Shown here: positions 24,143 through 36,600 of the stretch, in pieces | Numbering within the stretch: position 1 is the stretch's first letter | Layout of the letters: each line of letters starts with the position of its first letter | Assembly (NCBI RefSeq): GCF_000165425.1 | Contig: NW_001799111.1 | Location: 523,887 to 562,444 of the forward strand | Source: Paramecium tetraurelia | Lineage: Eukaryota; Ciliophora; Oligohymenophorea; Peniculida; Parameciidae | DNA: 38,558 bases | Direction: 5' to 3' | The notes under the pieces: model-generated | What the model was told of the DNA's origin: nothing | The model's input: the letters and a program-made list of their open reading frames with translations, nothing else | The model's database searches: none | Program-made: the position numbers and the translations under genes

Positions 24143-25007
24143 CAATAACTTATATTATATTAACTAGATAGATAGCCACAATATATATCAAAGGGTTTAA
24201 TATTTTGTAATATGTTAAATTGTTGGTATTTTATAATACGGATTATAGATTAGTGGTTGTTTTACTCCAAAAGACCATCACTTTGTCAATTCATTTATTT
24301 CAACATTCGAATTAAATTAAAGGATACTCATTTTGGTAAATGGTTAATTTAATGTACTCATCTAAAACGTTTGTTTTAAATTGATTGATATCAACCTAAC
24401 CAATTTATGTATTAATCTCAAAAAACAAGGTTGATTAATTGTTTTCAAAAAGAATTTTTACTTAAAAAGTGTTTAGTATATTTATAAACATATACTTATG
24501 TGATTCTAAAAGATTGAAATTTAGAAAAATAAGTAAAATCAACAGATTAATATCAAAGAACTATCTATAATTGAGATGTAATGATAATTTGAATTATAAA
24601 TGCAAATTCTACCCTATTTTAATTATATGTTGGGTAGGACTTTTTTCAAAGAATTTTACATCAAATCTGTGAATTTTATTTTTAAGATTTATGGTCCATT
24701 TAGTTAAAAATTAAACAAAATTTGGGCTGTGTTTTATGATTTTCTTAAATTAAAAATATTATAAAACAATGGAATGAATAATTTTATTATCATATTTAAG
24801 TCTTTTAAGATGAAAAGTGTCAAATTATGGCATCCTTTTTTAGTATAATTTTGATGATTAAAAAAATAAAAGATTAATTCCTTGATAAGATAACTCCTTT
24901 AAGTATCATAAAATTAATAACCAAGTCTAAAGAAGATTATTTTTAATAATGGTCTTTGATATTTCCATTTAATCTCTCAATTTGAAATGAAAAATAAAAT
25001 ATAAATT
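24143..25007. other. divergent intergenic region
   Basis: 865 nt between the divergently transcribed hydrolase and K+-channel genes, so it should hold both promoters. It also contains a TGA-free plus-strand stretch near 24640-24850 (reading KIWAVFYDFLKLKIL in part) that vaguely resembles channel N-termini. This is too weak to call a gene. Confidence 0.4.
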
Positions 25008-28000
25008 ATGATTAACTCATAATAATATGACGAACACTAGAATTCGTAGAGATTTGATACTCAATTTAATAAATAGAATTAGACTCTATTGAGACTACGA
25101 CTATCTTAACAATAATTCAACCATACATGGAAACTATCTGGTTTCAAGATCATTGCGATAGTTCTAAAATTTATATCTGCAATTACTAAGTAAAAATTTT
25201 AAAATTCATTTAACATGCTTAATCATTAATTTTTCAAATTACTAAAGGATAGTACTGCGGATTATCACTATTATTTGTATAGAGGCTATTTTTAACAAGT
25301 TAATCCTTAATCTTATATGAGAAAAATAGATAAAACTTTCAATTTCTTACAATGTAGTTATATTCATTAAAATAGATTTTCGAAGAAATTATATAAAACG
25401 AATCCTGTAGTAATTTTTATTGGAGCCAGATGACATAATAATAATTGTATGGAATATATATTTTTTGTTGATTGTTACAATAAACGTGTTTTATGTTTCA
25501 TTACGATTATCATTCATAGAAATTGCCGAGATGAATTGGGATTTAAAAGATTTCATATTTGAGTAATTACCAAGTTATTCTTTAATATTCGAAATTATTA
25601 TAAAATTTAACACTTGCATTTACAGTAAAGGAGTGCTCATAAAAAACAGAAAGAGATTAATAAAGAGATATCTCAAGCGAGAATTTCTGATTGATATGCT
25701 TTTAATAATCCCATTTTTTATTGGAAGACAGTTAGATTTTTTTTATCTAGATCTAGTAATTCTACTGAAAATGATTTAAATATCCAAATTAACTTACTCA
25801 TTATTTAATCGTTTAGAATTGACAAAGTTGTAAACAACTATTTTTGAGCTTGTCAAATTAATGTATAAAATCATTAATAAAAAGTTTTTTCATCTTGCTT
25901 TGTGCACATTTTTCAGCATGTATTTGGCATAAATTAGGAACCTGGGGAAATTGGGGAAATATAACTTCAGTAACCTGGCTTAAATAACAATAACTTTAAG
26001 ATTCCTTGTGGATTGATAAATATATAGTATCTTTTTATTGGAGTATAGTGACAATGACAACGATTGGTTATGGGGATATCACTCCTGTAAATTTGACTGA
26101 AAGGCTATTCTGTATTATAATGACATTAATATCAACTGCAACCTTTGCTTATTCCGTCAATAGTATCGGATAAATATTTCAAGAAATGTCTAAACAATCA
26201 TCTTAGTTCAAAGCCAATATGAATAGCTTAAATAAATACTTAAAAAGTTAAAAAGTATCGCCAACTTTGCAAATTAAGTTCAGAAGATATTTTGAATATT
26301 TTTGGAGTAAACCTTCTTAAGAACTAATTTAATTTCAAGATCAGATTCCTTAACAATTAAAAAATTAAATGATTGTAGAAATTAATATTAAATTGCTAAA
26401 ATAATTAGATATTTTTAAGTAGTTTAGTAGCTCTATATTGAATACACTTTGTCTGTAATTCTAAGAATAACAATTATAACCTGATGAATATCTATTTAAG
26501 TCAAATTATAGAGCTGATAAATTATATATTTTTGTAAATGGTCAAATTTAATTATAAATTTTGATCAATAATAAAAAAAGTCTTATTGAAAAAATAAAAA
26601 CTCCTTGTTTGGTTGGCTAGTTGAATTTTTTTCTTAATACTGAATATAATTTTGAGGCTATTGCAACTAAAAATACAAAGATATTAACAATTGATCGAGA
26701 ATCTTTGATTGCAATTGTGAAATAGAGTGATATTGATTATGTATAATATTATGTAACTAAAAGGAAATTTATAAAAACTTTGAAGATGATGTAAAACTAT
26801 GTAATAAATATGACAAAATCTCGAATAAATGTTCAATTTGTAGTAGATCTAATCATTAAGTACTATATTGCCCATTTTTTAGAGGATGTATAAGCAAAAC
26901 AAAAGTTTTGTATCATCTAAGACATAATATATTTTAACATAGATAGTTCTAATCAAGAAACAATGAATATAGAAGAATATCAACTAAATAATATCAATTT
27001 CATATCATGGAAAGTGTATTACAATATATAATGTAAAACGATGAACTCTGTAGTCTGGAAGGAATCAAAAAATGTAATTTTTGAGCTTAAACTAGAATTC
27101 CAAGCAGTCATGAAATAGTAATAATAATATGAAGAAAAACTGTTTTAAACATAATCGAATCAATTAACTAATTAAATATCTCTGTCTTAAAATATACCAA
27201 TAAATTATAAATCTAATTCTTCATAATTCTAAAATCAGAATTTCTAAAAGAATAATTCTATAATCTAAAACCTCGAGGTGCTTTCAGAAAAACAAAATTA
27301 ATTTGGAATTTTAAGCAAAACTTAGGATATTAGATTGATAACAACTTTGAATAATTAAAGAATTTAACCAATATTAGAAGAATCATAAAAAGCGGAAGGA
27401 AAAGACGATGGAAATAATATAACAGTTAACATCAGCCAATAATTTCCATAAATTAATAAATAAGAAAATTCAATCTTACCATCAAATGAGACAGGTAGCA
27501 ATGACCCATATTGGATTCAATAAAGAAGTGAATAAAAGTGTCATTCTATGAAATGGAATTTTGAAAAACAAAGGACTGAATATGTTTGCTAGAAAAATCA
27601 ACTGTAATCGTTTAAGAGTTTGCATTCTGAAAGAGAAGATTATTGTGAAAAATTTCCTAAATAATTTGGATTTAATAAACTAGTAATTGCAACATAAATG
27701 CAGAAGAAAGAGATTCAGGAATAACAGATGACAAAGAATAGTTTAAATGATTACATTTACTCAATTGAAAAGCTATAGGAAAAGATCTAAAGTCGAGCAA
27801 ATAAATTAGAAGAATCACATTTTGGGGTTGAAAATTAAATGAGTCAATCTGTTAGAAATAGTACCCCTAAATCTAATATTGAGATTTCCTAGGTTAACAT
27901 AAATAATGACTAATAGTAATCTTAAGAAAAAGATTTTACAAATTAATTTCTAGAAGATTTGATGATCAAAAATAAATTAAGATTTGTTGAGAAATAAGTC

Positions 28001-28507
28001 TCATTTTAAGAATCTAAATAAAATTAACACCTCCATTTTCCAGAATAAGAATTCAAAGCATTAGAATAGAGTATGATAACTTAATATGAAAAATTAAAGT
28101 AAAAGGAAGAACAGTTAAAGCAATAGATAGATAGACAACAAACAGTAATATCTCATAATAAGGAGTAAAGACAGTAATGATACAAAAAAAATAAAATATA
28201 GAGGATTAGGAATTAAGATAACCTCTGATGATTCATCAGATGAAGATTCTGATGGGCAAAAATTAATTAGAGGATAATATCTTGAAATTTTTAATGGTTT
28301 TGAAAGAGTTTAGGAATACCAGGGATATTATCCAAATAATAATATATCTCAAATTCTCCTTTAGGTATGTAATTATAATTATTATTTTAGTTTTAAAAAA
28401 ATGAGTACAGAGAGCATAATTTTATGAAGAAGAGAAATGTAAAAAAAGATACAATCATGAATCTACTCAAGCAAGCATAGAATATGATTCGTAAAAGTTA
28501 ATAATGA
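25008..28507 (+). CDS. K+ channel with cyclic-nucleotide-binding-like domain, 1,134 aa
   Basis: Six-helix K+ channel of the CNG/HCN/EAG superfamily in the cell or ciliary membrane. ATG 25008, TGA 28505-28507. Introns 25407-25425 (19 nt), 25863-25884 (22), 28174-28201 (28) and 28365-28390 (26) give exactly 1,135 codons. S1 follows NPPDDIIIIVWN; S5 is FFILLCAHFSACIWH; the pore is SFYWSIVTMTTIGYGDITPV, giving K+ selectivity. A C-linker and CNBD-like roll (DKLYIFVNGQIQLQ) follow. The usual GE and PR-T/A ligand contacts read GQ and NFEA, so cyclic-nucleotide binding is doubtful. S4 has only about three spaced basic residues, suggesting a weak voltage sensor. About 500 residues of Gln-rich coiled coil end the chain. 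Confidence 0.9.
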
Positions 28508-28775
28508 TTTATATGATATTCTTACCTCTCTATCCTTAATTTGGATTTGAGTAATTATTATATTTTTTTGTGGTTATTAAATCAAAAATTGTTTAATTAA
28601 GTTATTTACTTTATTATCATCTTTTTTAAATAAATTACAGTATATTTTAGTGTTTAAAAAATATAATTGAAGTAAGTATTATTAGGTAAATTTGAAAGTA
28701 AAATATGTGAATATAATAATAAAGGCTCTTTGGCTATAATATGAAAGATTCAGGCAATTCAAATTTAATTTAAGT
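28508..28775. other. AT-rich spacer
   Basis: 3' flank of the channel gene and beginning of the remnant region. No gene was recognised. Confidence 0.4.
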
Positions 28776-29820
28776 ATGAATTTTATTACTTTTTAAGAAT
28801 TGATAGATGACTATCTACTATCTCAATTAGCTTTATTATTTGAAAGATATTAAAATAATAACGTAAGGGAATAAGAAATGTATTATCCAATACCAATTTT
28901 CCATCTCAAACAAAACATATAAAAGGTGCTATCTTTAAACTACAAACTAAGTTATTGAAACTATCATAATAAATATTTAGTTTACTTGTAAAGATTCTTA
29001 TTTAGTATGACTATACAATAATTTGAAAAGATGGGAAGGGGAAATTATTTTTGAAGTTATTCAAATTTTATAAGGCTTTGTAAATAGAAAAAAGATATAA
29101 TTTTACCAATCTTGTAGCTAGAATAGTGATTCCAAAAAAAAATTATCACCATGGGGTCATAAAGAGGCAAAACTCATACAGTTTAAAGAATTTATTCTTC
29201 AGCTTACATAATATTTATTTAATTTTCTATCATTAGAGTTCAATTACTTTTTGAAATTTTCACTTTTTGGGATAAATTCTAGTTCCTAAAATTTCGCTCA
29301 TTTGCCAGGATGAAAACTTTACAAAAAATTACCAAATTTGAAAAACAAATCTGCAAGAATTCCCTAAATTAATATAATCATCAGAACATTAAATGAACTT
29401 TACTAAAAAGTTAAAAAAATCATACTTAAAATATTGGCACTACTAAGTAAAATATATAGCCCAAATGAAAATTGCCTAAAAATTTAGCACTTAATTTCTT
29501 ACTATGTTAATTTTTTGAAGATAAAATTTAGAGAGCTTTGTTAATATATAATTCAAATACAATTTTTGACTTCAGTTATCCATATAGAAAAAGAAACTCG
29601 AAGTCCATAGTTAAGTAGGTTGATGATAATTAGTATATAAAGATCAATATTAACAATTAATTTATAAATGTGTATCTTGACCTAGACCCCTTTTGTGACA
29701 ATTATGATAAATGTTTACATTAGAGTAGTATAATAGAGAGGAAAACGATTCTAGCTTCCACTTCAAACATAAATTAAAAGAATTCAAACAATTAATGACA
29801 AAATCAAGTTACAAAAGTGA
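28776..29820 (+). pseudogene. decayed multi-exon gene remnant, unidentified
   Basis: ATG 28776 opens MNFITFQELIDDYLLSQLAL. TGA 28956-28958 can be removed by a 30-nt GT...AG intron (28951-28980), restoring IYLQRFLFSMTIQQFEKMGR. One extra G in the G run at 29037-29041 then shifts to EIIFEVIQILQGFVNRKKIQ. That frame holds a single TGA (29311-29313) and stays open for 168 codons to TGA 29818-29820. Helical, Leu/Ile/Lys-rich text recalls the helical repeats of large intracellular channels (RIH-like), but this is a weak impression. Intron-like removal, a homopolymer shift and a stop together suggest a decaying gene. Confidence 0.3.
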
Positions 29821-30671
29821 AATTTATCGCAAAGATGAGAAAGAATTAAACATAAATGTAAGGACCATTATTAATCACTAATAGAAGCAGTTTCTAAAAC
29901 ACTAATATAGGAAAGCACGAAAGAATTTAAATGGAAACTAAATTGAAATTGAGATTTCATTCTTTAATTCTTCAACTTTTGTTACTTTTAACAATATTTG
30001 ATATATCCTATTTAATATTTCGATTAATCGAGCATCTTAATATTACGTCTTATCATATGTTTAGGAATTAAGAAAATTCAATTATATGAAAGCAAGTCAA
30101 GGAACCAAATTATTATTGAATGTTTTCATATTTGAGAGAGGTAGTCATAACTCAAATTTTAAACTGTTATCTTTAGGCAATAAATTGGTAGATAATTAAT
30201 TCTCAGAATTAAGATGGCTTAAAAAGATTTTGGCTTCAATATACAAGAATGAATAAAAACCTTAAAATCAAAGAATTGAATGACCAAAGAGTTTGGCTAA
30301 ACTATTATTATATATAAAAAGTGTCAAAACATAAATGAAAATTCCAGTGTTTTTATCTCTATCTAAAAGAAAAATAATTTATGTTAAAATCAGGTTTTTG
30401 GAATTTATTTTTATAATAATATTTTCTTTTTGGAATCTCAAAATAACAGATAGACCCTGCTTATTATTATAAGCACATCTTAAGAAGTTGATAAAGAAAA
30501 TCTTGACCACATATCTTAAAGTTTGACTTAATTTGGAGTTAATAATTGTTTAGAGTGTTTGAGCACAATCTTTTTGTGCATAAACAACTATAATAAGATA
30601 TATTAAACCATTCTAAAAAACATTAGAGAATTTGATGATTTTAAAGCTAAAACCCATGAAATGGATTTTAA
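29821..30671. other. gene-poor stretch with short coding-like frames
   Basis: Plus-strand frames such as the one giving KASQGTKLLLNVFIFERGSH near 30090-30280 read like protein but end at TGA within about 65 codons. They may belong to the same remnant as 28776-29820. No complete gene was seen. The right end should carry the promoter of the giant surface-protein gene. Confidence 0.35.
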
Positions 30672-33600
30672 ATGATATTTAAAAATTTCTATAATTTATA
30701 GTTTATCCTATTTCTATTGATAAGTAGTCAGGAAATCTCAAAAAAATGCATTTGTGGACATGTTTTTAGTTAAACTTAATGCGAAAACTCCGGTTTTTGC
30801 ATCTGGAAGAATGGGGTTTGCTTTTTAAACTATGGTCGAGCATACATTTCAGAGAATTAGGATGAGAGCACATGCAAAAATTTCGCCGAAGAAGATTGTA
30901 GAATATAGAAGTAATGTGGTTTTCATCTGGGAAATTGTATAAGCTTTGTTGACTGCATCGTATTCAACAAAGAGTAATGCTACCAATCTTCCTATAGATG
31001 TGTTTCTGATGGGAAAAAGTGTGTTGAAATGTTGGAATGTAACAACTACAAAACAGAGTTAGGATGTGCAAATAAGAATTAAAAGGGAGGTTACTGTTTT
31101 TGGGTTTAGGAGATGGAAAAACAATGTCGAGATGTTGCTATGTGTGAAGAACTTCCAAATTATTTAGTTAGTCATATGATGTGTAAATAAGGTCTAGATG
31201 GTTGTACTGTAAATGAATAGGGTTATGGATGTATTAAATAAAAAGAATAATGCACTAAATACATCAATGATTTTTAATGCTTTGAAAGTAATAAAAAATC
31301 ATAAAACTGCTTTTGGGATTTAAAAAATAATAAATGTGTTGAGAAAGTATGCGAAAATCTACCTTTTTTTTAAGATTATGAATGTAAATCATATTTAAGT
31401 GAATGTACTTCAAATGGAGTTCATTGTATATAAAGAGGATAATGTAGCGATGCTGAGAATAGAATTGCTTGTGTTACAGATTCTTAGGGAAATAAATGTG
31501 AATATCATAAAAATTAATGTAAAATCAAAAGCTGTGAGACTGCTTCGGATTCACTTAAAAATTATCAATAATGCTAGGAGTATGACAATTTGTTAGATTG
31601 TGTTAACTCTGAAAATGGAGGATGTAAATAAAGACCTTAAACATGTGAAGGTTATTTTGGCTTAATCGACTGTTACTCAATTCAATCAGAGGATTGTATA
31701 TGGTATAATAATCGCTGTGCAAAAAGGGAATGCTTTCATGCTCCACTTTATTATAGTCATTAAGATTGTAAGAAGTATGGAAATTGTATAGGCAAAGCAG
31801 GTGGTGGATGTTAATAGACGCCAGAAGTTTGTGATGAGATCTTATAAGAATAATTTTGTGAATTTGATTATAATAAATAAAGATGTTTTTGGCTAGAAGG
31901 AATATGCATATTGTTTGAATGTAGTATATTGAAATTGCCAACTTACAAAAGTCATGAAATATGTCAAGAGGCAAGTTCAAATTGTACATTTAATATAGAT
32001 ACCTTGGGTTGTAAAGAATATTTATGTGAAAATATCTAAGAAATCGAATTTTGCGAAATTGATTCAAAAGGGACGATATGCTCTATCAATGAAGGATGTA
32101 TAGACAAAAAATGTTTAACTGCTCCACCAAATTATGATAGTAATTAATAATGCGAAGAATGGTTACCATATTGCACAGTTAATGTTTAAGAATTATCAAA
32201 TTCAAAAGTATTAATTGGATGTGTTAATAAAAAAAAGGAATGCTAATTTGCCCTTAAAGAACAATGTCATTCTACGTTTTCAGGAGTTAAATGTAAATGG
32301 GATAATGTAGGTAAAAAGTGCGTTTCTCAAATTTGCACTGATGCAGATCCTAACATATTCTAAACAAATACAGATTGCAACTCATTTAAAGTGGATGAGG
32401 GTACTTGCATCATAGGAACCTCTGGCTTTGGATGTTAACTATGGTTGACAAGTTGCAATGATTTGATAAGCTAATAATAGTGTGAATTAAATCTTTAAGA
32501 CGAAACCAAATGTTTTTGGACTGGTAGTTTTTGTAAAATATTAGAATGTTCTGATGCTTCTAGAATTGATTATACAAATAATATTGAATGCAATACTTGG
32601 CTTGATTATTGTATCTATAATTCTACATTAGGAGGATGCATGGATAGACCAAGCTCTGTTGCTTGTACATCCTCTCCAAATGATTTGATGTATGATACTC
32701 ACATTGAATGCTAAGCATGGAATCCTAAATGCACTGTCATATCCTCTTTTAATCCAGAAGGTTGTGAATTAAAAAAGACAAAATTGCTCTGATTTACATC
32801 AGGTAAAGAAATTGCAAAACTAATTTTGCCGGTTAACATTGTTATTGGGATGATATATTACAGAAATGCAAGGGACAGAATGGTGATACAGATTGTAGCA
32901 TGAGAGTTTATGGAGATCTAACACATTAGAATTGTGAAAACTTTTTATAAAAATGTACAACATGGGATATTGGTAATAGAACTTGTGTATCACTATCAAG
33001 TAAGTGTGATTATAATTTGGAATAAAAATGTGTAATCACAAAAAGTTGGTAACCCTGCAAATGGGATTTAAAAAATAGAATTTGTAAGGATGTAATCTGT
33101 AGTGATAATTTGACTGCTAAAACTGAAGCTGAATGTTTAAATTTTAGAAAATTATACTAGTGTCAATTAAAGATATAATCTAACGGGACTTTTGGGCCAG
33201 GATGTGAGGCCAGACCCACAAATTGCACTTTGATTACAAATCCTGTAATATGTAAATTAACTTTAACGCTCTCAAATGAAAAATGCTATTTTTTTAATTC
33301 TAAATGTTAGTCTGTACCATCTCAATAGTGTGAAGTTATTCAAGATAGTAAAAGCAATGAGGTTTGTTAATTATATAATCCCTACTGTGTTTTATAATCA
33401 AGTGGATAAGGATGTTACTCGATTTCAAGTTGTTCAGATTTATCGAGTAATATATGTAGGAGTGCAATAATGAAATTTAATATTAAGTGTTCATATAATG
33501 GAGTGTGCGGAGTGAAAGATAATTGCACTAATATATCACACAGTAATTGCGATGGCGAGAAAACAGAATTAGGATAATTATGTTACTCTTACACAACATG

Positions 33601-36600
33601 TTATAAAAAAAATGAGTGTTATTATCATTGTGCTTAATAAACAAGACAAAAGAATTTACTATATGATAATACAACATCAATTCCATAGAGGAGCAAATAA
33701 TGCTAAGACTATTCATCAAATTATATATATGTTATTAGTTGTTAGTGCTGTCAAAATATAAGTAACTGCAGTCAACAATTAGGAGATTAACAATTATGTA
33801 ATTCTTCAACTTTAAATTCTAAATAAAAATGTGGATATAATTCTTAGACTAACACTTGTGAAATTAGAAAATGTGAGCATATAACTTATGTAAATTCTCC
33901 TGTTATTTCAGATTACATTTGTTTTGATTGGATGCCTAATTGTGTTCTTGATGCTATTGGTTGTATAACTTACACAGGGAATTGCACATTAATAAAATTA
34001 ATTTAATAATGTTATTAAGAGAATTGCTATTGGTAAGATGGTAAATGCGTAAATGATGTTGATTGTCAAATTAATACAACTGCTGTTACAACTCGTGAAT
34101 GCCTATTAGTAAATGCTAATTACTGCAGATTTAATTATACGAAGGGTTTAGGATGCTCTTTTTATAATTGTTATGATATCAAGAAAGAAATAATATGTAC
34201 TTCATCAAATCTCGTTGATGGATAAAATTGTAAATGGGTAAATGGTTCTTGTTCTCCTCGTTCTTGCGTAGATTATACACTATAAGCTGATTGTGAAAGT
34301 AGTTATGGCTCAAATGGTTTTGCAATCACAAAATGTTTTTGGTGTTTACTAAATTCCGAAAAATGCTCCAATAACAAATATTGCAATTCCACTACTATGG
34401 TTTCACCTAATTCGCATCAAGATTGCAACAGTGTAAATAGCTTGACTACATTAACTTTTTAATCAACTATAATATGCATAATAAAAAGTCTATTATGCTC
34501 AAATTATATCAATGAAGGTGCTTGTTTTAGCACAATTAATGGTGTAGACTGTTATTGGAATGGTAGTAGTTGTTAAAATAAATGTGAAGCAATAATTACC
34601 TTCCCTACTACAAACTAATAGTGTTATGATTGGAATGCTAATTGTATGTTAAACGGGTCCTCATGTTAATTATTAAATTGTTCGCTTCTAGTAGTAATGC
34701 CAGATTGTAATATTTATACTACAAAATGTTTTTGGAATGGGTCGAGCTGCAATACTATTGGTGCGTGTAGCTTATATTCTACTAGTACATTATGCTCAAA
34801 TACAAGTGATTCAAAAGGAATTCCTTGCTTCTGGGATGGTATCTAATGCCTAGAAAAAACCTGTTTCAATATACCTACAGCTCCATCCTCTAATGTAGAT
34901 TGCAATAGTTGGCTTACCAATTGTTAGTTTAATTCCAATACTAATTAATGCGTTGAAGATTGTACTTCTGCAGATAATTCATATGTCACACATGATTAAT
35001 GTGAATCTTACTATTTCAACAAAAAATGCACTGTCAAGCTTGATATTATTTAATGTGTAGACCTTCCATTTACATGTGGTTTAGCGAAAGAGATGCAATG
35101 TTATTTGGATAGGTATGGTAATTAATGCTACTATTCAATATTAACACATACATGTTTAGTTTTAACATGTTCAAATTTGGATTCAGATTTTACAACTCAT
35201 AAACAATGTAATTAAATATTTGAATAGTGCACAGTAAATAATACCTTGAGTGGATGTTAATAATTGAATGATTGCAATAGTTATTTAATTCAAGAATAAT
35301 GTTATGTTGATTAAAATAAAATTGAATGCGAATGGATTTAGAGCAAAAATAAATGTACAATGAAGGAATGCTCATCAGCCTAATTAAATTTATATACAGC
35401 ACATAGTTGTCGTTAGTATTTTGGGGATTTGTGTTCTGTAAATAAAAACTTAAATGGATGCGAAACTGGTTAATCGTTTTGTCTGGATTATAACTATAAG
35501 TAATGCATAAGTGATGGATAAATAAACTTAAAAGGAGTAGAGTGTTTCTGGAATCAAGATAAAAGTACCTGTTAAGAACGGATATGCGTAAATGGACCTT
35601 CAAATGCTTCAACTCATTCAGAATGTGCAAATTTCCTTTCAACTTGTCAAAAAGGAGGATGTCGTGTTAAAGGGTGTTTTGATTATTAATACGCAATAGA
35701 TTCAGCTTGTGCATCCATATTTGAAGATAGTAGGTGTGTAACAAATGGAATGCGATGTGTTTTAAGAAAGGAATGCAAAGATATAGTTATAGAGGATGGA
35801 TGTAAATTTGATATTAATTTAAATCCTTGTGTTTGGATTGATGAAAAGTGCCATTCTAAAACCTGCTAGACTGCATCAGTTGCTCTCATTAACCATGAGG
35901 AGTGCAATTCGTATTTACCATATTGTACAGTTAAATAAGGCGGAGGATGCACTAACAAATAAAGTTGCAAGGATTATCAAATCTAAGAAGCCTGCTTTAC
36001 AGATAGAGAGAATTTTGAATGTATTTGGGATGCCAATATAAGTAAATGCTTCTCGAATTAATGTACTCATTTCTGCGGCGATGGGATTGTTACAGGATAG
36101 GAGGAATAATGTGATGATGGTAATTACTTTCCATATGATGGTTGTTATAAATGTCAAGTTTAATGCTCGTAAGGATGTAATATATGTAAAGGCATGATAT
36201 GTTAAGAATGTAATAAAAATGGATGGTTATTAGTTGAAGGTGTCTGCAATTCCAAATGCGGTGATGGTATTGTAGTAGGAAATGAATAATGTGATGATGG
36301 AAATAACTTTAAATTTGATGGCTGTTATTAGTGTTCTTATTAATGTGATGAGATGTGTTTAGATTGTTTTCAAGGTCAATGTATTTTATGTTAAGAAGGA
36401 TATGTAGAAGATGGATATTAATGTAATAATATTTGTGGAGATGGGTATTTGGTGTAGCAAGTCGAATAATGTGACGATGGTAACCATTTAAATGCTGATG
36501 GATGTAGTGATAATTGCAGAATTGAGAAAGATTGGAAATGTTAAACCGAAAATGATGTTAGTTTTTGCTACTATGCAATTCGACCTAAAATTATATTGAA

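Noticed and set aside
31603..31989. Minus-strand 128-codon open frame
   Set aside because: Antisense to the cysteine-rich gene. TGT/TGC-rich coding sequence gives ACA/GCA on the opposite strand and so few stops.
35190..35642. Minus-strand 150-codon open frame
   Set aside because: Same antisense effect in the giant surface gene; the sense frame has the cysteine periodicity.
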